A DNA stretch of 64,000 nucleotides, taken from Streptomyces sp. TLI_235. GTDB lineage: Bacteria; Actinomycetota; Actinomycetes; Streptomycetales; Streptomycetaceae. Positions 1 to 7,908 of the stretch are shown piece after piece. The notes under the pieces were generated by a model that worked only from the letters and a program-made list of their open reading frames with translations, searched no databases and was not told the DNA's origin. The stretch's first letter is position 1. Every line of letters starts with the position of its first letter. The stretch lies in NCBI GenBank assembly GCA_002300355.1, contig NSGV01000004.1, positions 294,903-358,902 on the forward strand, given 5' to 3'. A program made the position numbers and the translations under genes.

Positions 1-99
1 CAGGGACGGGCGGCAGGTGGCGGACAATCGCGGTGGTCGACGAGACGCGGGTGAACCCGGCGCTGGACCACCACACTGGTGAGGGACTGTGACCGAACG

Positions 100-250
100 G
101 TGGGACGCCGACCACCTCGGTGCTGAACTTCGCCCAGGGGGACCAGCGCCAACGAGGTCGTCGTGCCGGTCGACGCCAAGGGGCATGCCTACCTGTACAA
201 CGCGTTCGGCAGCGTCCACCTCGTCGCCGACCTGCAGGGCTACGCCCCGT
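100..250 (+). pseudogene. Remnant of a C-terminal domain of a secreted actinobacterial protein
   Basis: The reading frame gives GTPTTSVLNFAQGDQ and then, after a one-base shift near position 155, VVVPVDAKGHAYLYN followed by GSVHLVADLQGY. This pattern (SxLNF, then VxVPV, then YN, then GS.H.VADLQGY) is typical of a repeated beta-rich domain found at the C-terminus of secreted Streptomyces proteins, as I recall the family. The frame change and the lack of a start or clear stop make it a fragment. The bulk of the gene would lie to the left of the window or has been lost. Confidence 0.5.
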
Positions 251-432
251 CAAGCCCGAGATCGCCGGGTCTGCGGGGCGGTGGCCGACGTGCAGGCGCA
301 CCGTGCTCACAGGCCCCTGGGCGGGGCCGCCAGAAAGCCGCTGCTGTGTCCAGGACTGCGCTGACGAGCAGCAGAAGGCGGCCCCAACAGCGTGTCCGAC
401 GATCACGTAGGCGCATTCGGTCCCGGTTGCCG

Positions 433-1128
433 TCACAGGCTCAGCAGCAGGTCGCGGACGGCTGCGGGCTGGGACAGGAACGGGTGGTGGCCGGCGTCGA
501 GTTCGACGGTGCTACCGGCCCGGCGGGCGAACTCGCGCTGCAGCGGCGGCGGGGTGCCCCGGTCCTGAGCGCAGACGAGGTACGTCGAGGGCACCTGCTG
601 CCATGCGGCCGCCCCGACAGGCTGCCCGGTCACCTGCACGCTCTGCCGGGCGAGGTGGTCCCCAGCCTGTGCCTGGAGGTCGGGGTCGCAGTCCTGCAGG
701 AACGTGTCCACGAGCAGCTCGGGGCGGACCCCGAACGTGCCGGAGTCGGGGTCGACGTCGAGGAACGGGGCGGGGCTGCCGTCGCCGAAATCGGACAGGC
801 TCTGCCCGACCTCGGGCAGGTAGCTGGAGACCAGCAGCAGGTGGTGCACCGACCCGATTCCCGCTGCGGCTTGCGCGGTGACGATGCCGCCATAACTGTG
901 GGCGACCACGACGGTCGGCTCGTCGCCGGCCTGCAGCACCTGTCGCACCGCAGCGACATCCTCGGGCAGCCCCGGACCGCCGGCGCCGCCCGGCAGGCCC
1001 GCCTCGCCGCAGCTCGGAAGCGCCGGCGCCACGCTCGGCACCCCCCGCTCCTGCAGCAGGTCGGCGGTGCGGTGCCACCACCACGACCCGTCCCGCACGC
1101 ACGCCCCGTGCACGAACACGACTCGCAT
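433..1128 (-). CDS. Alpha/beta hydrolase
   Basis: This encodes 231 residues. The fold is indicated by the N-terminal strand VVFVHG (3-8), which supplies the oxyanion-hole HG, a nucleophile elbow VVAHSYGG with Ser78, and a C-terminal DAGHHPF giving the catalytic His. This suggests a small soluble esterase/hydrolase of the AB_hydrolase_6 type; the substrate is unknown. The ATG at 1128 is chosen because it follows a strong Shine-Dalgarno GGAGGTGGCG. The frame remains open upstream to 1275 but that part is arginine- and proline-rich and unlike the family. It is transcribed alone, downstream-facing toward the remnant at 100-250. Confidence 0.85.
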   Translation of the reverse strand: MRVVFVHGACVRDGSWWWHRTADLLQERGVPSVAPALPSCGEAGLPGGAGGPGLPEDVAAVRQVLQAGDEPTVVVAHSYGGIVTAQAAAGIGSVHHLLLVSSYLPEVGQSLSDFGDGSPAPFLDVDPDSGTFGVRPELLVDTFLQDCDPDLQAQAGDHLARQSVQVTGQPVGAAAWQQVPSTYLVCAQDRGTPPPLQREFARRAGSTVELDAGHHPFLSQPAAVRDLLLSL

Positions 1129-1362
1129 CGCCACCTCCGGTCGGCCACTCTCGGGAAGAACAGACCTGCCATCAGAGGGTCCCACCGGCGCCGCCCTCGT
1201 GGGCGGCCACGCGCCATGGACCGGTGAGCCGCAGTTCCTCGCTGACCTGATCGGCGAGGCTTCGACCTTCTCCACTGCCGTCCCTGCGGCTTTGGGCCGT
1301 CCGCCCGGGCGGGCCGCGGGTGGGCCAGGGTCACACGCGGGAGATCACGCATACGCGTCAGC

Positions 1363-2454
1363 TCACGGGCGCACGGTGGGTGCGGGCGGCACGTCGGCGT
1401 CGGGGAACCGGTCGGCCACCAGGCGGGCGGCCCAGTCCTGGATGAGCCTTCGGACCGGCGGGTGGGTCAGCCCGGCGGCGCTCGCCAGTGCGTCCGCCGA
1501 GGCGGTCTCGTAGGTGTCCTCCGAGAGGAAGGACAGCGTCTCCGGGTCGACGCCGGTCAGCGCGCGCGGCAGCCGGCGGACCAGGCCGACGGGCAGCACG
1601 AGCCGGGGCGGGCGCAGGCCGAGGCGTGCGGCGGCCAGGGCGACGAGTTCGGGCAGCGGCGGCGTGGCGGGGTCGAGCACGGTGTGCAGGTGCAGCGGCT
1701 GCCGGTCGTGGCGCGGCACTTCGGCGAGGAAGGCGGCGAGGTGGTCGACGGCGACCACCGGCACGACGGTGCGCCGGGTGCCCGCGAGGGCGGGCAGGCG
1801 TCGCGTCCAGAGCTGTTCGACGAGGGTGGCCAGGCCGAGGTACTGCCCGGCTTCGCCGGTGCGGGAGTGCCCGATCACGGCGCCGGGGTTGACCACCGTC
1901 AGCGGCAAGCCCAGCCGGGGTGCGAGGGTGCGCACGGCGATGTCGCCCTCCGTCTTGGACGCCTCGTAGGCGCCCAGTTCGCGGTAGAGGCGGTCGGCAT
2001 CGGCGGCGGGCAAGGGGTGGCACTGTCCGGCGCTGCGGCCGACGCGGTAGCCGGAGAGGTGGACCAGTCGCCGCAGCTCCGGGCGGCCGGCGGCCCAGCG
2101 CAGCGGGTGGATCGCGCCGTCCACGTTGGCCGCGCGGGCTTCGTCGCGGGTGAGGCCGAAGGCGTAGCGGGCCGCCAGGTTGACGACGTCGCGGACGCCG
2201 TCCAGGCTGTGTTCGTCGGCCGTCGGGAGGGCGAGGCCGGGTCGGGTGATGTCGGCGGCGATCGTGGTGAGCCGCTCGGCGAGCGCGTCCGGTGCGGCGC
2301 CGTGGGCGGCCAGCCAGGTGCGCAGCTCGCCGTCGCGGGCGGCGCCTCCGCGCAGGCCGATGGCGACGTGCTCGCCGCGGCCGAGCAGGTCGAGGACGTA
2401 CCAGCGGCCGATGAAGCCGGTGGCGCCGAGGACGAGGGTGCGGGGACTGGACAT
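1363..2454 (-). CDS. NAD-dependent epimerase/dehydratase (extended SDR)
   Basis: A 363-residue extended short-chain dehydrogenase/reductase. The N-terminal nucleotide-binding motif is GATGFIG (10-16), and the active-site pair appears as YEASK near residue 170, after HLSGYRVG. The protein is predicted to bind NAD(P) and act on a soluble small substrate that cannot be deduced. The ATG at 2454 follows AAAGGATCCCC. It lies directly downstream of the TetR gene on the same strand, and an operator-like sequence sits at 2469-2490, just upstream of this start. Repression by the neighbouring TetR protein is therefore likely (inference). Confidence 0.85.
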   Translation of the reverse strand: MSSPRTLVLGATGFIGRWYVLDLLGRGEHVAIGLRGGAARDGELRTWLAAHGAAPDALAERLTTIAADITRPGLALPTADEHSLDGVRDVVNLAARYAFGLTRDEARAANVDGAIHPLRWAAGRPELRRLVHLSGYRVGRSAGQCHPLPAADADRLYRELGAYEASKTEGDIAVRTLAPRLGLPLTVVNPGAVIGHSRTGEAGQYLGLATLVEQLWTRRLPALAGTRRTVVPVVAVDHLAAFLAEVPRHDRQPLHLHTVLDPATPPLPELVALAAARLGLRPPRLVLPVGLVRRLPRALTGVDPETLSFLSEDTYETASADALASAAGLTHPPVRRLIQDWAARLVADRFPDADVPPAPTVRP

Positions 2455-2468
2455 GGGGATCCTTTCAA

Positions 2469-2490
2469 TGGACCGGTCTACATATTCCTG
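2469..2490. promoter_or_regulatory. Operator candidate in front of the SDR gene
   Basis: TGGACCGGTCTACATATT plus CCTG matches the sequence at 3123-3144 at 19 of 22 positions. It resembles the LmrA/YxaF-type operator (TAGACCRKTC followed by an AT-rich part) known for this TetR subfamily in Bacillus. It ends at the ribosome-binding region side of the SDR gene. Confidence 0.7.
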
Positions 2491-2530
2491 GGGCATAGCT
2501 GTGGGGCGGCATGGACCCGCGAGGCCCGGA

Positions 2531-3112
2531 TCAGGCGGGGTCGGCGCGGAGCAGCAGCTCGGCGGCCCGGGCGGCCCGGGCGAGTGGGGTGCGGCTGTGC
2601 GCGACGCGGGACAGCAGCAGCGCGCCCTCCACCAGGGCGAGGACGGTGCCCGCCGTGGCCTCGGCGCCGGCGGGGTCGTGGCCGTGGCGGACCAGCAGGC
2701 CGGCCAGCTCCTGCTGCCAGGACTCGTAGGTGTCGGCGCACACCCGGCGCAGCCGCTCGTGGCCCGCCGCGGTCTCGAGGGCGACGGTCGCCACCGGGCA
2801 CCCCTTGGCGTAGCCGGACTCCTCCATCCGGTCGCCGAGCGCCTCCAGCAGCCGACGGACCACATCGACGGGGGGCGCACCGGACTCGGCGGCACCCGCG
2901 ATGAGCGCGCCGATGTCCTGTCCGGCCTCGGCCAGCGCGAGCGCGACCATCTCGTCCTTCCCCGCGGGGAAGTGGAAGTACATCGATCCGCGGGGCGCGC
3001 CGCTGGCGGCCAGGACGTCGTTGAGCCCGGTGCCGTAGTAGCCGCGCGCCTCGACGAGCTCCCTGGTCGCCTGCACCAGTCGCGTCCGCGTCTCCTCGCC
3101 CTTGGCTCCCAT
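2531..3112 (-). CDS. TetR/AcrR family repressor (LmrA/YxaF-like)
   Basis: A 193-residue regulator. The N-terminal helix-turn-helix covers about residues 25-50 (TGLNDVLAASGAPRGS, then MYFHFP) and the C-terminal ligand domain contains ARG-rich helices ending LARAARAAELLL, as in the LmrA/YxaF subfamily. The ATG at 3112 is 10 bp from the operator-like element at 3123-3144, so autoregulation is likely. The second copy of that element lies before the SDR gene that follows. Together this is a simple repressor plus target-enzyme unit; the inducing ligand is unknown. Confidence 0.88.
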   Translation of the reverse strand: MGAKGEETRTRLVQATRELVEARGYYGTGLNDVLAASGAPRGSMYFHFPAGKDEMVALALAEAGQDIGALIAGAAESGAPPVDVVRRLLEALGDRMEESGYAKGCPVATVALETAAGHERLRRVCADTYESWQQELAGLLVRHGHDPAGAEATAGTVLALVEGALLLSRVAHSRTPLARAARAAELLLRADPA

Positions 3113-3122
3113 GCAGCCAAAG

Positions 3123-3144
3123 TAGACCGGTCGTCATATTCCTG
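3123..3144. promoter_or_regulatory. Operator candidate in front of the tetR gene
   Basis: TAGACCGGTCGTCATATT plus CCTG. It contains the self-complementary core GACCGGTC and matches 2469-2490 in 19 of 22 positions. It sits immediately upstream of the regulator's start, as expected for an autoregulatory site. Confidence 0.7.
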
Positions 3145-3309
3145 TCCAGTCGCCCGGCTGTCCGCGGGGCGCCGTCGTCGACGGTCGCCGGAAGGGGCGG
3201 TCCGGTCCCGGGAATGCCGCGCTCCCAACGCTGTTGACACATGTGGGCAGGAGCGGCAGAGTCCGACGGTCGAGGAGTCGGCGCGGGCGGCGCCTGGGTG
3301 GGGGAGCGC

Positions 3310-3483
3310 ATGCGGGAGACGGTCGGCATGGTCCTGTTCGTTGCAGGCCTGGCGGGCCTGCTGGTGGGCAGGCACGGATCGCCGCTCGGGTCGCTGGGGT
3401 GGGCGTACTGGAACCGCCGCCAGCGGATCATCTGCTCGATCTCCCTGGGCGTCGCCTTCACCGGACTGATCCTCATCGGGTAG
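3310..3483 (+). CDS. Small two-helix membrane protein
   Basis: A 57-residue protein with two hydrophobic segments, MVLFVAGLAGLLVG near the N-terminus and IICSISLGVAFTGLILIG at the C-terminus, separated by a basic/aromatic loop (WAYWNRRQR). The ATG at 3310 is preceded by GGGGGAG; the frame is also open back to 3241. It is not recognised as a named family. It is divergent from the tetR gene, and nothing indicates a function beyond membrane location. Confidence 0.55.
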   Translation: MRETVGMVLFVAGLAGLLVGRHGSPLGSLGWAYWNRRQRIICSISLGVAFTGLILIG

Positions 3484-3668
3484 CCGCGCCTGACACCGGG
3501 CTCGACGGAGGCCGGACTCGGCAGCGTCGAGCGTCCGTACTCTGGTGGGCCGCCCTCCGTTCCTGTCGGACGAGCCGGCCGCGAAACAGGCACTCCGGCC
3601 ATCCGAGCCATGGCCTGGTCCTGCCACGGAGGCTCTCCACGGACTCCCACGGGCCTGCGGAGCCGTCC

Positions 3669-3850
3669 TCACCCTTCCCCGGTCACCGTCTTCGACCAGG
3701 CCACGACGGCCGCCGCATGCACCCAGGGGTCCTCCGACGCGGGCAACTCCTCCAGGCGCCCGGCCAGCAGCGCCGGCAGCGGCGCGACGATCGCCTCCGG
3801 CGCCGCCGGGACCGGAACCGGCGGCGGCACCGGCACGTCCACCGCCCCGC
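3669..3850 (-). pseudogene. Unrecognised C-terminal fragment
   Basis: On the minus strand a frame with strong actinobacterial codon bias reads VDVPVPPPVPVPAAPEAI, then LPALLAGRLEELP, then DPWVHAAAVVAWSKTVTGEG and a TGA stop at 3669-3671. There is no convincing start, and nothing upstream extends it as a normal gene. I do not recognise the family. It looks like a truncated gene end left between the small membrane protein and the Roadblock gene. Confidence 0.3.
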
Positions 3851-3906
3851 CCTGGCCGCTCCACCTAGTCGCCGAGTTCCACTGGTTCCCGGGGCGGCCG
3901 AGGGGG

Positions 3907-4269
3907 TCAGACCTCGAGGTCTGCCTCGATGCGGCGCGCGTGGTGGCGGGCCATGGCGAGGTTGGAGCGGTTGCGGTCGAGCATCAGGTAGAGGAACAGC
4001 CCCGGGTGGCGGGTGAGCGGCCGGATCAGGTGGTACTGCCCGGTCAGGCTGATCAGGATGTCCTCCAGCTTCTGATTGCCCTGGCCCACCAGCTCCAGGG
4101 CGCGCATCTCGGCGCGCAGGACGTCGGTGCCGGCGGCGGCCGCGACGGACAGGGTCTCGGTCGGGCCGGCGGTGCCCAGCGCCATGCCGCTGGTGTAGTC
4201 CCCCAGGGCGGCCCCGAGAGCGCCGTCGATGCTCATTGCGTCCTTGAGCGAGGTCTCGATTCCGGCCAC
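3907..4269 (-). CDS. Roadblock/LC7 domain protein
   Basis: A 120-residue protein of the Roadblock/LC7-like family seen in Streptomyces (IETSLKDAMSIDGALG, ALGDYTSGMALG, LISLTGQYHLIRPL, GLFLYLMLDRNRSNLAMARH). Such proteins are dimeric partners of small GTPases or of kinase-linked regulators. The GTG at 4269 is chosen because GGAGGAG lies just before it and family members start shortly before the IETSLKDA segment. The frame continues upstream without stops but loses similarity. No GTPase gene is visible nearby; two further Roadblock-type genes lie at 9455 and 9933. Confidence 0.85.
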   Translation of the reverse strand: MAGIETSLKDAMSIDGALGAALGDYTSGMALGTAGPTETLSVAAAAGTDVLRAEMRALELVGQGNQKLEDILISLTGQYHLIRPLTRHPGLFLYLMLDRNRSNLAMARHHARRIEADLEV

Positions 4270-4436
4270 GTTCTCCTCCAGCCGTTCGTGGCGCAGGGAC
4301 GTGTCCCGGCGCGCTGATGTCCACTTCTGTCGGGCGATCCTAGGAAAGCGAACGGCGAGGCTCGCCGACATGACCGCAAGCGATCGGCTTCTGCCGGAAG
4401 CGGGCCACCCCGACCGCAATGCATGACATGTTGAGT

Positions 4437-4450
4437 TGATGAATTCTTCA
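4437..4450. promoter_or_regulatory. Near-palindromic operator candidate, copy 2
   Basis: TGATGAATTCTTCA differs at one position from the perfect palindrome at 7895-7908. The flank CATGTTGAG also resembles the CATGTATGAA flank of that site. It is thus a candidate second binding site for the ArsR regulator encoded at 7280-7627. Confidence 0.5.
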
Positions 4451-4524
4451 TGTTGTTGATCCTGAAGCTGGTGTCGCCGCGCATCGGCGATCCCGCCAAC
4501 GCCGACGCGGACGCCCTTGGGTAA
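4450..4524 (+). CDS. Possible 24-residue peptide overlapping an operator
   Basis: ATG at 4450 opens MLLILKLVSPRIGDP followed by ANADADALG and TAA. Nearly every codon ends in G or C, as in real genes here, and the start codon overlaps the last base of the palindrome at 4437-4450. There is no good Shine-Dalgarno sequence. It may be a short peptide, a leader, or the front of a lost gene; I do not recognise it. Confidence 0.25.
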   Translation: MLLILKLVSPRIGDPANADADALG

Positions 4525-5089
4525 CGCAAGGAAGTAATCCATGAGCACCGCCGACGGCTGCCCGCGGTCGATCTCGAGAGCGCACGGTCCTGCCAGACTG
4601 CGACGGGTGGGGAACCGTGCCCACACCCGACCACTGGGCCTACGTCCCGTGCCGGGCATGCCAAACGGGACAGCGCGACACACCCGCGAGACACGCCACC
4701 CGCCTTGCACCGCCACCCGGTGTCGAGAACGCGCCGGGAGGCAGGACGAGGTCTGCGGTGAGCGGCGCACCGAAACCGTGGGACCGAGCAGTAGACCTCG
4801 TGGACGGCCGGGCGCCTTCTGAGGCCTTCTCCCGGGTGGCTCCCGCATACCTGGCGCTTGTTGGCCGTGCACAGCGGCTGCGCAGTCGGCCTCACAACTC
4901 CGTGGGAGAAGGCGACCGCGCCGGTGCCGTCCGGGAAGGGCCGCCCACGGCGGCAGAGTATCGGCGGTCGGCAGCGGGCGCAGTTGTTGGTCGGCGCGCA
5001 GTTGGGGACGGCCTGTCGGGTACGGCCCGGACGGACCGTGGGCTCCACCCGGTGGCCGCCAGCCAGGATCCGGCGATTCGCCAGTGGAA

Positions 5090-5534
5090 TCTCGTCGCGG
5101 TGAGGTTCTTCCTGCTTTCCTCCGGTCCGGGACGACTCCCCGGGTACCGTCGAGCAGTGCGGCCACCTCGCGTACGACTGCGAGCCCGGCGCTGCGGCCG
5201 TCCGAGCCCGGTGGACGCACGGGCAGGCCCGGCCCGTGGTCGTGGACGGCTACCCCAGGGCGGTGGCGTCTGCCGTGAACGTGATGGTGAAGTGCTTGCT
5301 GGCGGCGTGGCGGGCGGTGTTGGTGATCAGCTCGGTGGTGATCAGCAGCAGGGCGTCCATGGCGCAGGACTGCGGCGGGTCGCCCCACGCCGTGAACACG
5401 GTGCGGGCGGTGGGGGAGGCGAGCGGGATCGCCCCTCGGACGCTGGAGAGCGTCACCGTGTAGGTCCGGGCAGGCAGCTGCCCGGGGTGCGGGACGACGG
5501 ACCCGGGCCGGGAGTGTCGCCTGAACTGCCGCAC
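5090..5534 (-). pseudogene. Frameshifted RsbW-like ATP-binding protein
   Basis: The first part (GTG at 5534) ends with MDALLLITTELITNTARHAA then TITFTADATALG, the N-box region of HATPase_c_2 proteins. The G-box region continues in another frame as VAVHDHGPGLPVRP. Adding one base to the run of four C at 5253-5256 would restore ATALGVAVHDHGPGLP. After that the frame never reaches a sensible C-terminus. In this family a small anti-sigma/kinase-type ATPase is expected. A homopolymer sequencing error is possible; otherwise the gene is inactive. Confidence 0.65.
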
Positions 5535-5563
5535 TGGCTGCTCACCGCTGCCCCTGTCGCTCG

Positions 5564-5581
5564 GGAGGCATCAGTGCCTCC
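5564..5581 (-). terminator. Short hairpin at the SulP stop codon
   Basis: GGAGGCA-tcag-TGCCTCC forms a 7-bp stem whose loop holds the stop codon of the SulP gene. There is no clear U-tract. It is a weak intrinsic-terminator or 3'-end stabiliser candidate. Confidence 0.35.
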
Positions 5582-7283
5582 TGCCCGCGGCGTCCGCGAG
5601 GACGGCCGACAGGTGGCTTCGGGCGTAGGCGATGGCCTCAGGTGTCGCCTCGAACACGCGGTGCTCGGTGTGCAGGCGGTCGAGCACGCCGAGCGCGTCG
5701 AGGGTCTTGAGGTGGTCCTCGCGGACGCCGGAGACCAGGACGAGGATGCCCCGCCGCTCCAGTTTGCCGATGGCGTCGCCCAGGACGAGGGCCCCGGTCG
5801 CGTCGATCGCGGTGATCCGCGACAGGCGCAGCACGACCGCCTTCACGTCGCCGGTCTCGGCGAGTTCGAGGAGGAAACGGTGGGCGGCGGCGAAGAACAG
5901 CGGCCCGTCGATACGGTAGGCGACGATGTGCTCGGCCAGCAGTGCCTGTTCCTCGGCGTGGTGGTCGGCGGGCGGCAGGCCTTCGTGCAGCGGTACCCGG
6001 GTGAGGGCGGCGGAGCGGGCGACCTGGCGCAGCGCCAGTGCGCCGGCGACCAGCAGGCCGACGATGACGGCGGTCACCAGGTCGAAGGCGAGGGTCGCGG
6101 CCGCAGTCAGCACCAGGATCGCGGCCTCGCCGCGTCCGGCGCGTGCCAGCGCCCGTAGGGAGGCGACCTCGACCATCCGCACTGCGGTGGCGATCAGCAC
6201 GCCGGCCAGCGCCGCGAGGGGGATGCCCTCGACGAGCGGGGCGGCGGCGAACACCACGGCGGCGAGGACGGCCGCGTGGACGAGCGCGGCCAGCCGGGAG
6301 GCGGCGCCGGAGCGGACGTTGACGGCGGTGCGGGCGATCGCGCCGGTGGCGGCGACGCCGCCGAACAGCGGCGCGGCCAGGTTCGCCAGGCCTTGGCCGA
6401 ACAGCTCGCGGTCGCTGTCGTGCCGCTCCGAGACGCTCATCGCGTCCGCGGCGGTGGCGGACATCAGTGACTCCAGCGCGGCGAGGGCCGCCACGGCGAT
6501 CGCGGCCGTCGCCAGCTTCGGTACGTCGGCGACGTGGAAGAACCCGAGCGAGGGGGCCGGCAGTCCGGAAGGCAGGTGCCCGATCGTCGCCACGTCCAGG
6601 CTGACGCCCGAGGCAATGAGCGTGGCGGCGACCACGGCGAGCAGCGAGAACGGGACGCCTGGCCGCAGTCGGGCTCCGACCAGCATCACCACGGCCACGC
6701 CGGCGGCGAGCGCGGGTGCCGCGAGTCGCGGGTCGGCGACGAAGTCGGCGAGGGCGTCCCAGGCGGCGGCGACGACGTTCTCCGCCCCCGACGGCTTCAC
6801 CCCGAGTGCCGCGGGCACCTGCTGGAGACCGATGACGGCGGCGATGCCGAGGGTGAAGCCCTCCACCACCGGCGCTGGGACGAACGCCATGAATCGCCCG
6901 GCGCCGCCGAGCGCCGTCGCCACCAGCAGCAGGCCGGCGAGCAGGCCCACCGTCAGCACCCCGTCGGTGCCGTAGCGGTGGACGATCGGCACCAGGACCA
7001 CGGTCATCGCGCCGGTCGGCCCGCTGACCTGCAGGTTGGAGCCGCCGAACAGGGCCGCGAGCGCGCCGGCGACCACTGCGGTCGCCAGACCCGCCTGGGC
7101 GCCCGCGCCGGAGGCCACACCGAACCCGAGGGCGAGGGGCAGGGCGACGATCGCCACCGTCACCCCGGCCAGCAGGTCCCTGCGCGGTGAGCGCCGCATC
7201 GTCGCCCACACTGCGTGATCGGGTAGCACCGCCCGCACCCGCACCCCGAAACGGCGTGCGGCCACGGCCACCGTGCCGCTCAT
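5571..7283 (-). CDS. SulP-family anion transporter with STAS domain
   Basis: A 570-residue polytopic membrane protein. The transmembrane part (about 35-430) starts RRDLLAGVTVAIVALPLALG, then has GPTGAMTVVL and TAVNVRSGA, typical of SulP carriers. The C-terminal STAS domain (about 450-560) includes IDGPLFFAAAHRF and ITAIDATGALVL. Substrates of such carriers are sulfate, bicarbonate or related anions; it cannot be assigned here. The ATG at 7283 overlaps the stop of the ArsR gene (ATGA), giving tight translational coupling. It is the last gene of a three-gene operon with the ArsR gene and a 63-aa protein, and is probably controlled through the palindrome at 7895. Confidence 0.9.
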   Translation of the reverse strand: MSGTVAVAARRFGVRVRAVLPDHAVWATMRRSPRRDLLAGVTVAIVALPLALGFGVASGAGAQAGLATAVVAGALAALFGGSNLQVSGPTGAMTVVLVPIVHRYGTDGVLTVGLLAGLLLVATALGGAGRFMAFVPAPVVEGFTLGIAAVIGLQQVPAALGVKPSGAENVVAAAWDALADFVADPRLAAPALAAGVAVVMLVGARLRPGVPFSLLAVVAATLIASGVSLDVATIGHLPSGLPAPSLGFFHVADVPKLATAAIAVAALAALESLMSATAADAMSVSERHDSDRELFGQGLANLAAPLFGGVAATGAIARTAVNVRSGAASRLAALVHAAVLAAVVFAAAPLVEGIPLAALAGVLIATAVRMVEVASLRALARAGRGEAAILVLTAAATLAFDLVTAVIVGLLVAGALALRQVARSAALTRVPLHEGLPPADHHAEEQALLAEHIVAYRIDGPLFFAAAHRFLLELAETGDVKAVVLRLSRITAIDATGALVLGDAIGKLERRGILVLVSGVREDHLKTLDALGVLDRLHTEHRVFEATPEAIAYARSHLSAVLADAAGRRH

Positions 7284-7627
7284 GCGCCCGCCGCCCGCCG
7301 CCCGGGCCCGCCGAGCTCGGCGAGTAGCTCCGACTGGTCCGTGATCATCCTGGAGAGGATCCGCCGCGCCGCCTGCAGCAGCTCCGCCACGTCCGGCGTG
7401 CTCAGCGCGTACACCACGGTGTTGCCCTCCCGCGTGGCCGACACCAGCTGGGTGCGGCGCAGCACTGCCAGCTGCTGTGACAGGCTCGAGGGCTCGATCC
7501 CGATCTCCGTCAGCAACTCGCGCACCGGCCGCGGCCCGTCCTGCAGCAGCTCCAGCACCCGGATGCGCACCGGATGACCCAGCGTGCGGAAGAACTCCGC
7601 CTTCGCCTGATACAGCGGAATCGTCAT
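7280..7627 (-). CDS. ArsR/SmtB-family regulator (SulP operon)
   Basis: A 115-residue winged-helix regulator. After IPLYQAKAEFFRTLGHPVR the recognition helix region reads IGIEPSSLSQQLAVLRR and the wing TREGNTVVYAL. No cysteine-based metal site (such as the CVCDL motif) is present, so it is a non-canonical member sensing something other than a thiol-bound metal, or sensing redox-independently (inference). It overlaps the preceding 63-aa gene (TGATG) and the following SulP gene (ATGA). A close paralogue lies at 8149-8511. The perfect palindrome at 7895-7908, upstream of the operon, is its likely operator. Confidence 0.88.
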   Translation of the reverse strand: MTIPLYQAKAEFFRTLGHPVRIRVLELLQDGPRPVRELLTEIGIEPSSLSQQLAVLRRTQLVSATREGNTVVYALSTPDVAELLQAARRILSRMITDQSELLAELGGPGRRAAGA

Positions 7628-7818
7628 CAGTCCTGCTCCTCCTCATCCGCCGCACGGTCCAGCGCAACGCCGTGGTGGGCCGCGATCCGCAGCAACTGCG
7701 TGATCCGCCCCGCGTATGCCTGCGCCCGGTCCTGATCGCCGACTTCCCGAGCCTGCGCCCGCAACCGGCGGGCCTCGGCCAGTTGCTCGCGAGGTTCCGC
7801 GTCGAACACGCCGCTCAT
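7627..7818 (-). CDS. 63-residue hypothetical protein, first gene of the SulP operon
   Basis: A small acidic/helical protein (EPREQLAEARRLRAQARE, then QAYAGRITQLLRIAAHHG), probably one or two amphipathic helices, ending DEEEQD. No family is recognised. ATG at 7818 follows GGAGGACGGCGGCG, and its stop overlaps the ArsR start (TGATG), so the three genes form one overlapping operon. A role with the transporter or regulator is inferred only from this arrangement. Confidence 0.65.
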   Translation of the reverse strand: MSGVFDAEPREQLAEARRLRAQAREVGDQDRAQAYAGRITQLLRIAAHHGVALDRAADEEEQD

Positions 7819-7894
7819 CGCCGCCGTCCTCCACCCGCAGGCCGTGGCACCGCACGCACGGCCTCTCAGTACAAGGATGCAGCATGTATGAATA

Positions 7895-7908
7895 TGAAGA
7901 ATTCTTCA
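7895..7908. promoter_or_regulatory. Perfect 14-bp palindrome, ArsR operator candidate
   Basis: TGAAGAATTCTTCA is a perfect inverted repeat in an AT-rich island in otherwise G+C-rich DNA, 77 bp upstream of the first gene of the 63-aa/ArsR/SulP operon. The position fits autorepression. A one-mismatch copy is at 4437-4450. Confidence 0.65.

Larger units (their letters stand above)
4270..5089. other. Intergenic stretch without a confident gene
   Basis: About 820 bp between the Roadblock gene and the broken ATPase gene. It contains an AT-richer patch at 4400-4460 with an ArsR-type palindrome and a 24-codon frame (separate entries). The longer frames that cross it are arginine-rich and resemble no family I know. 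Confidence 0.5.

Noticed and set aside
1363..3864. An 833-codon open frame on the minus strand covering SDR, repressor and upstream DNA
   Set aside because: It only arises because G+C-rich DNA lacks stops. The SDR starts at 2454 with its own ribosome-binding site, and the upstream part is read in the wrong frame across the TetR gene.
5571..7209. Long antisense frames across the SulP gene
   Set aside because: They are arginine/glycine/proline-rich shadows without any family motif, while the SulP frame has conserved segments throughout.
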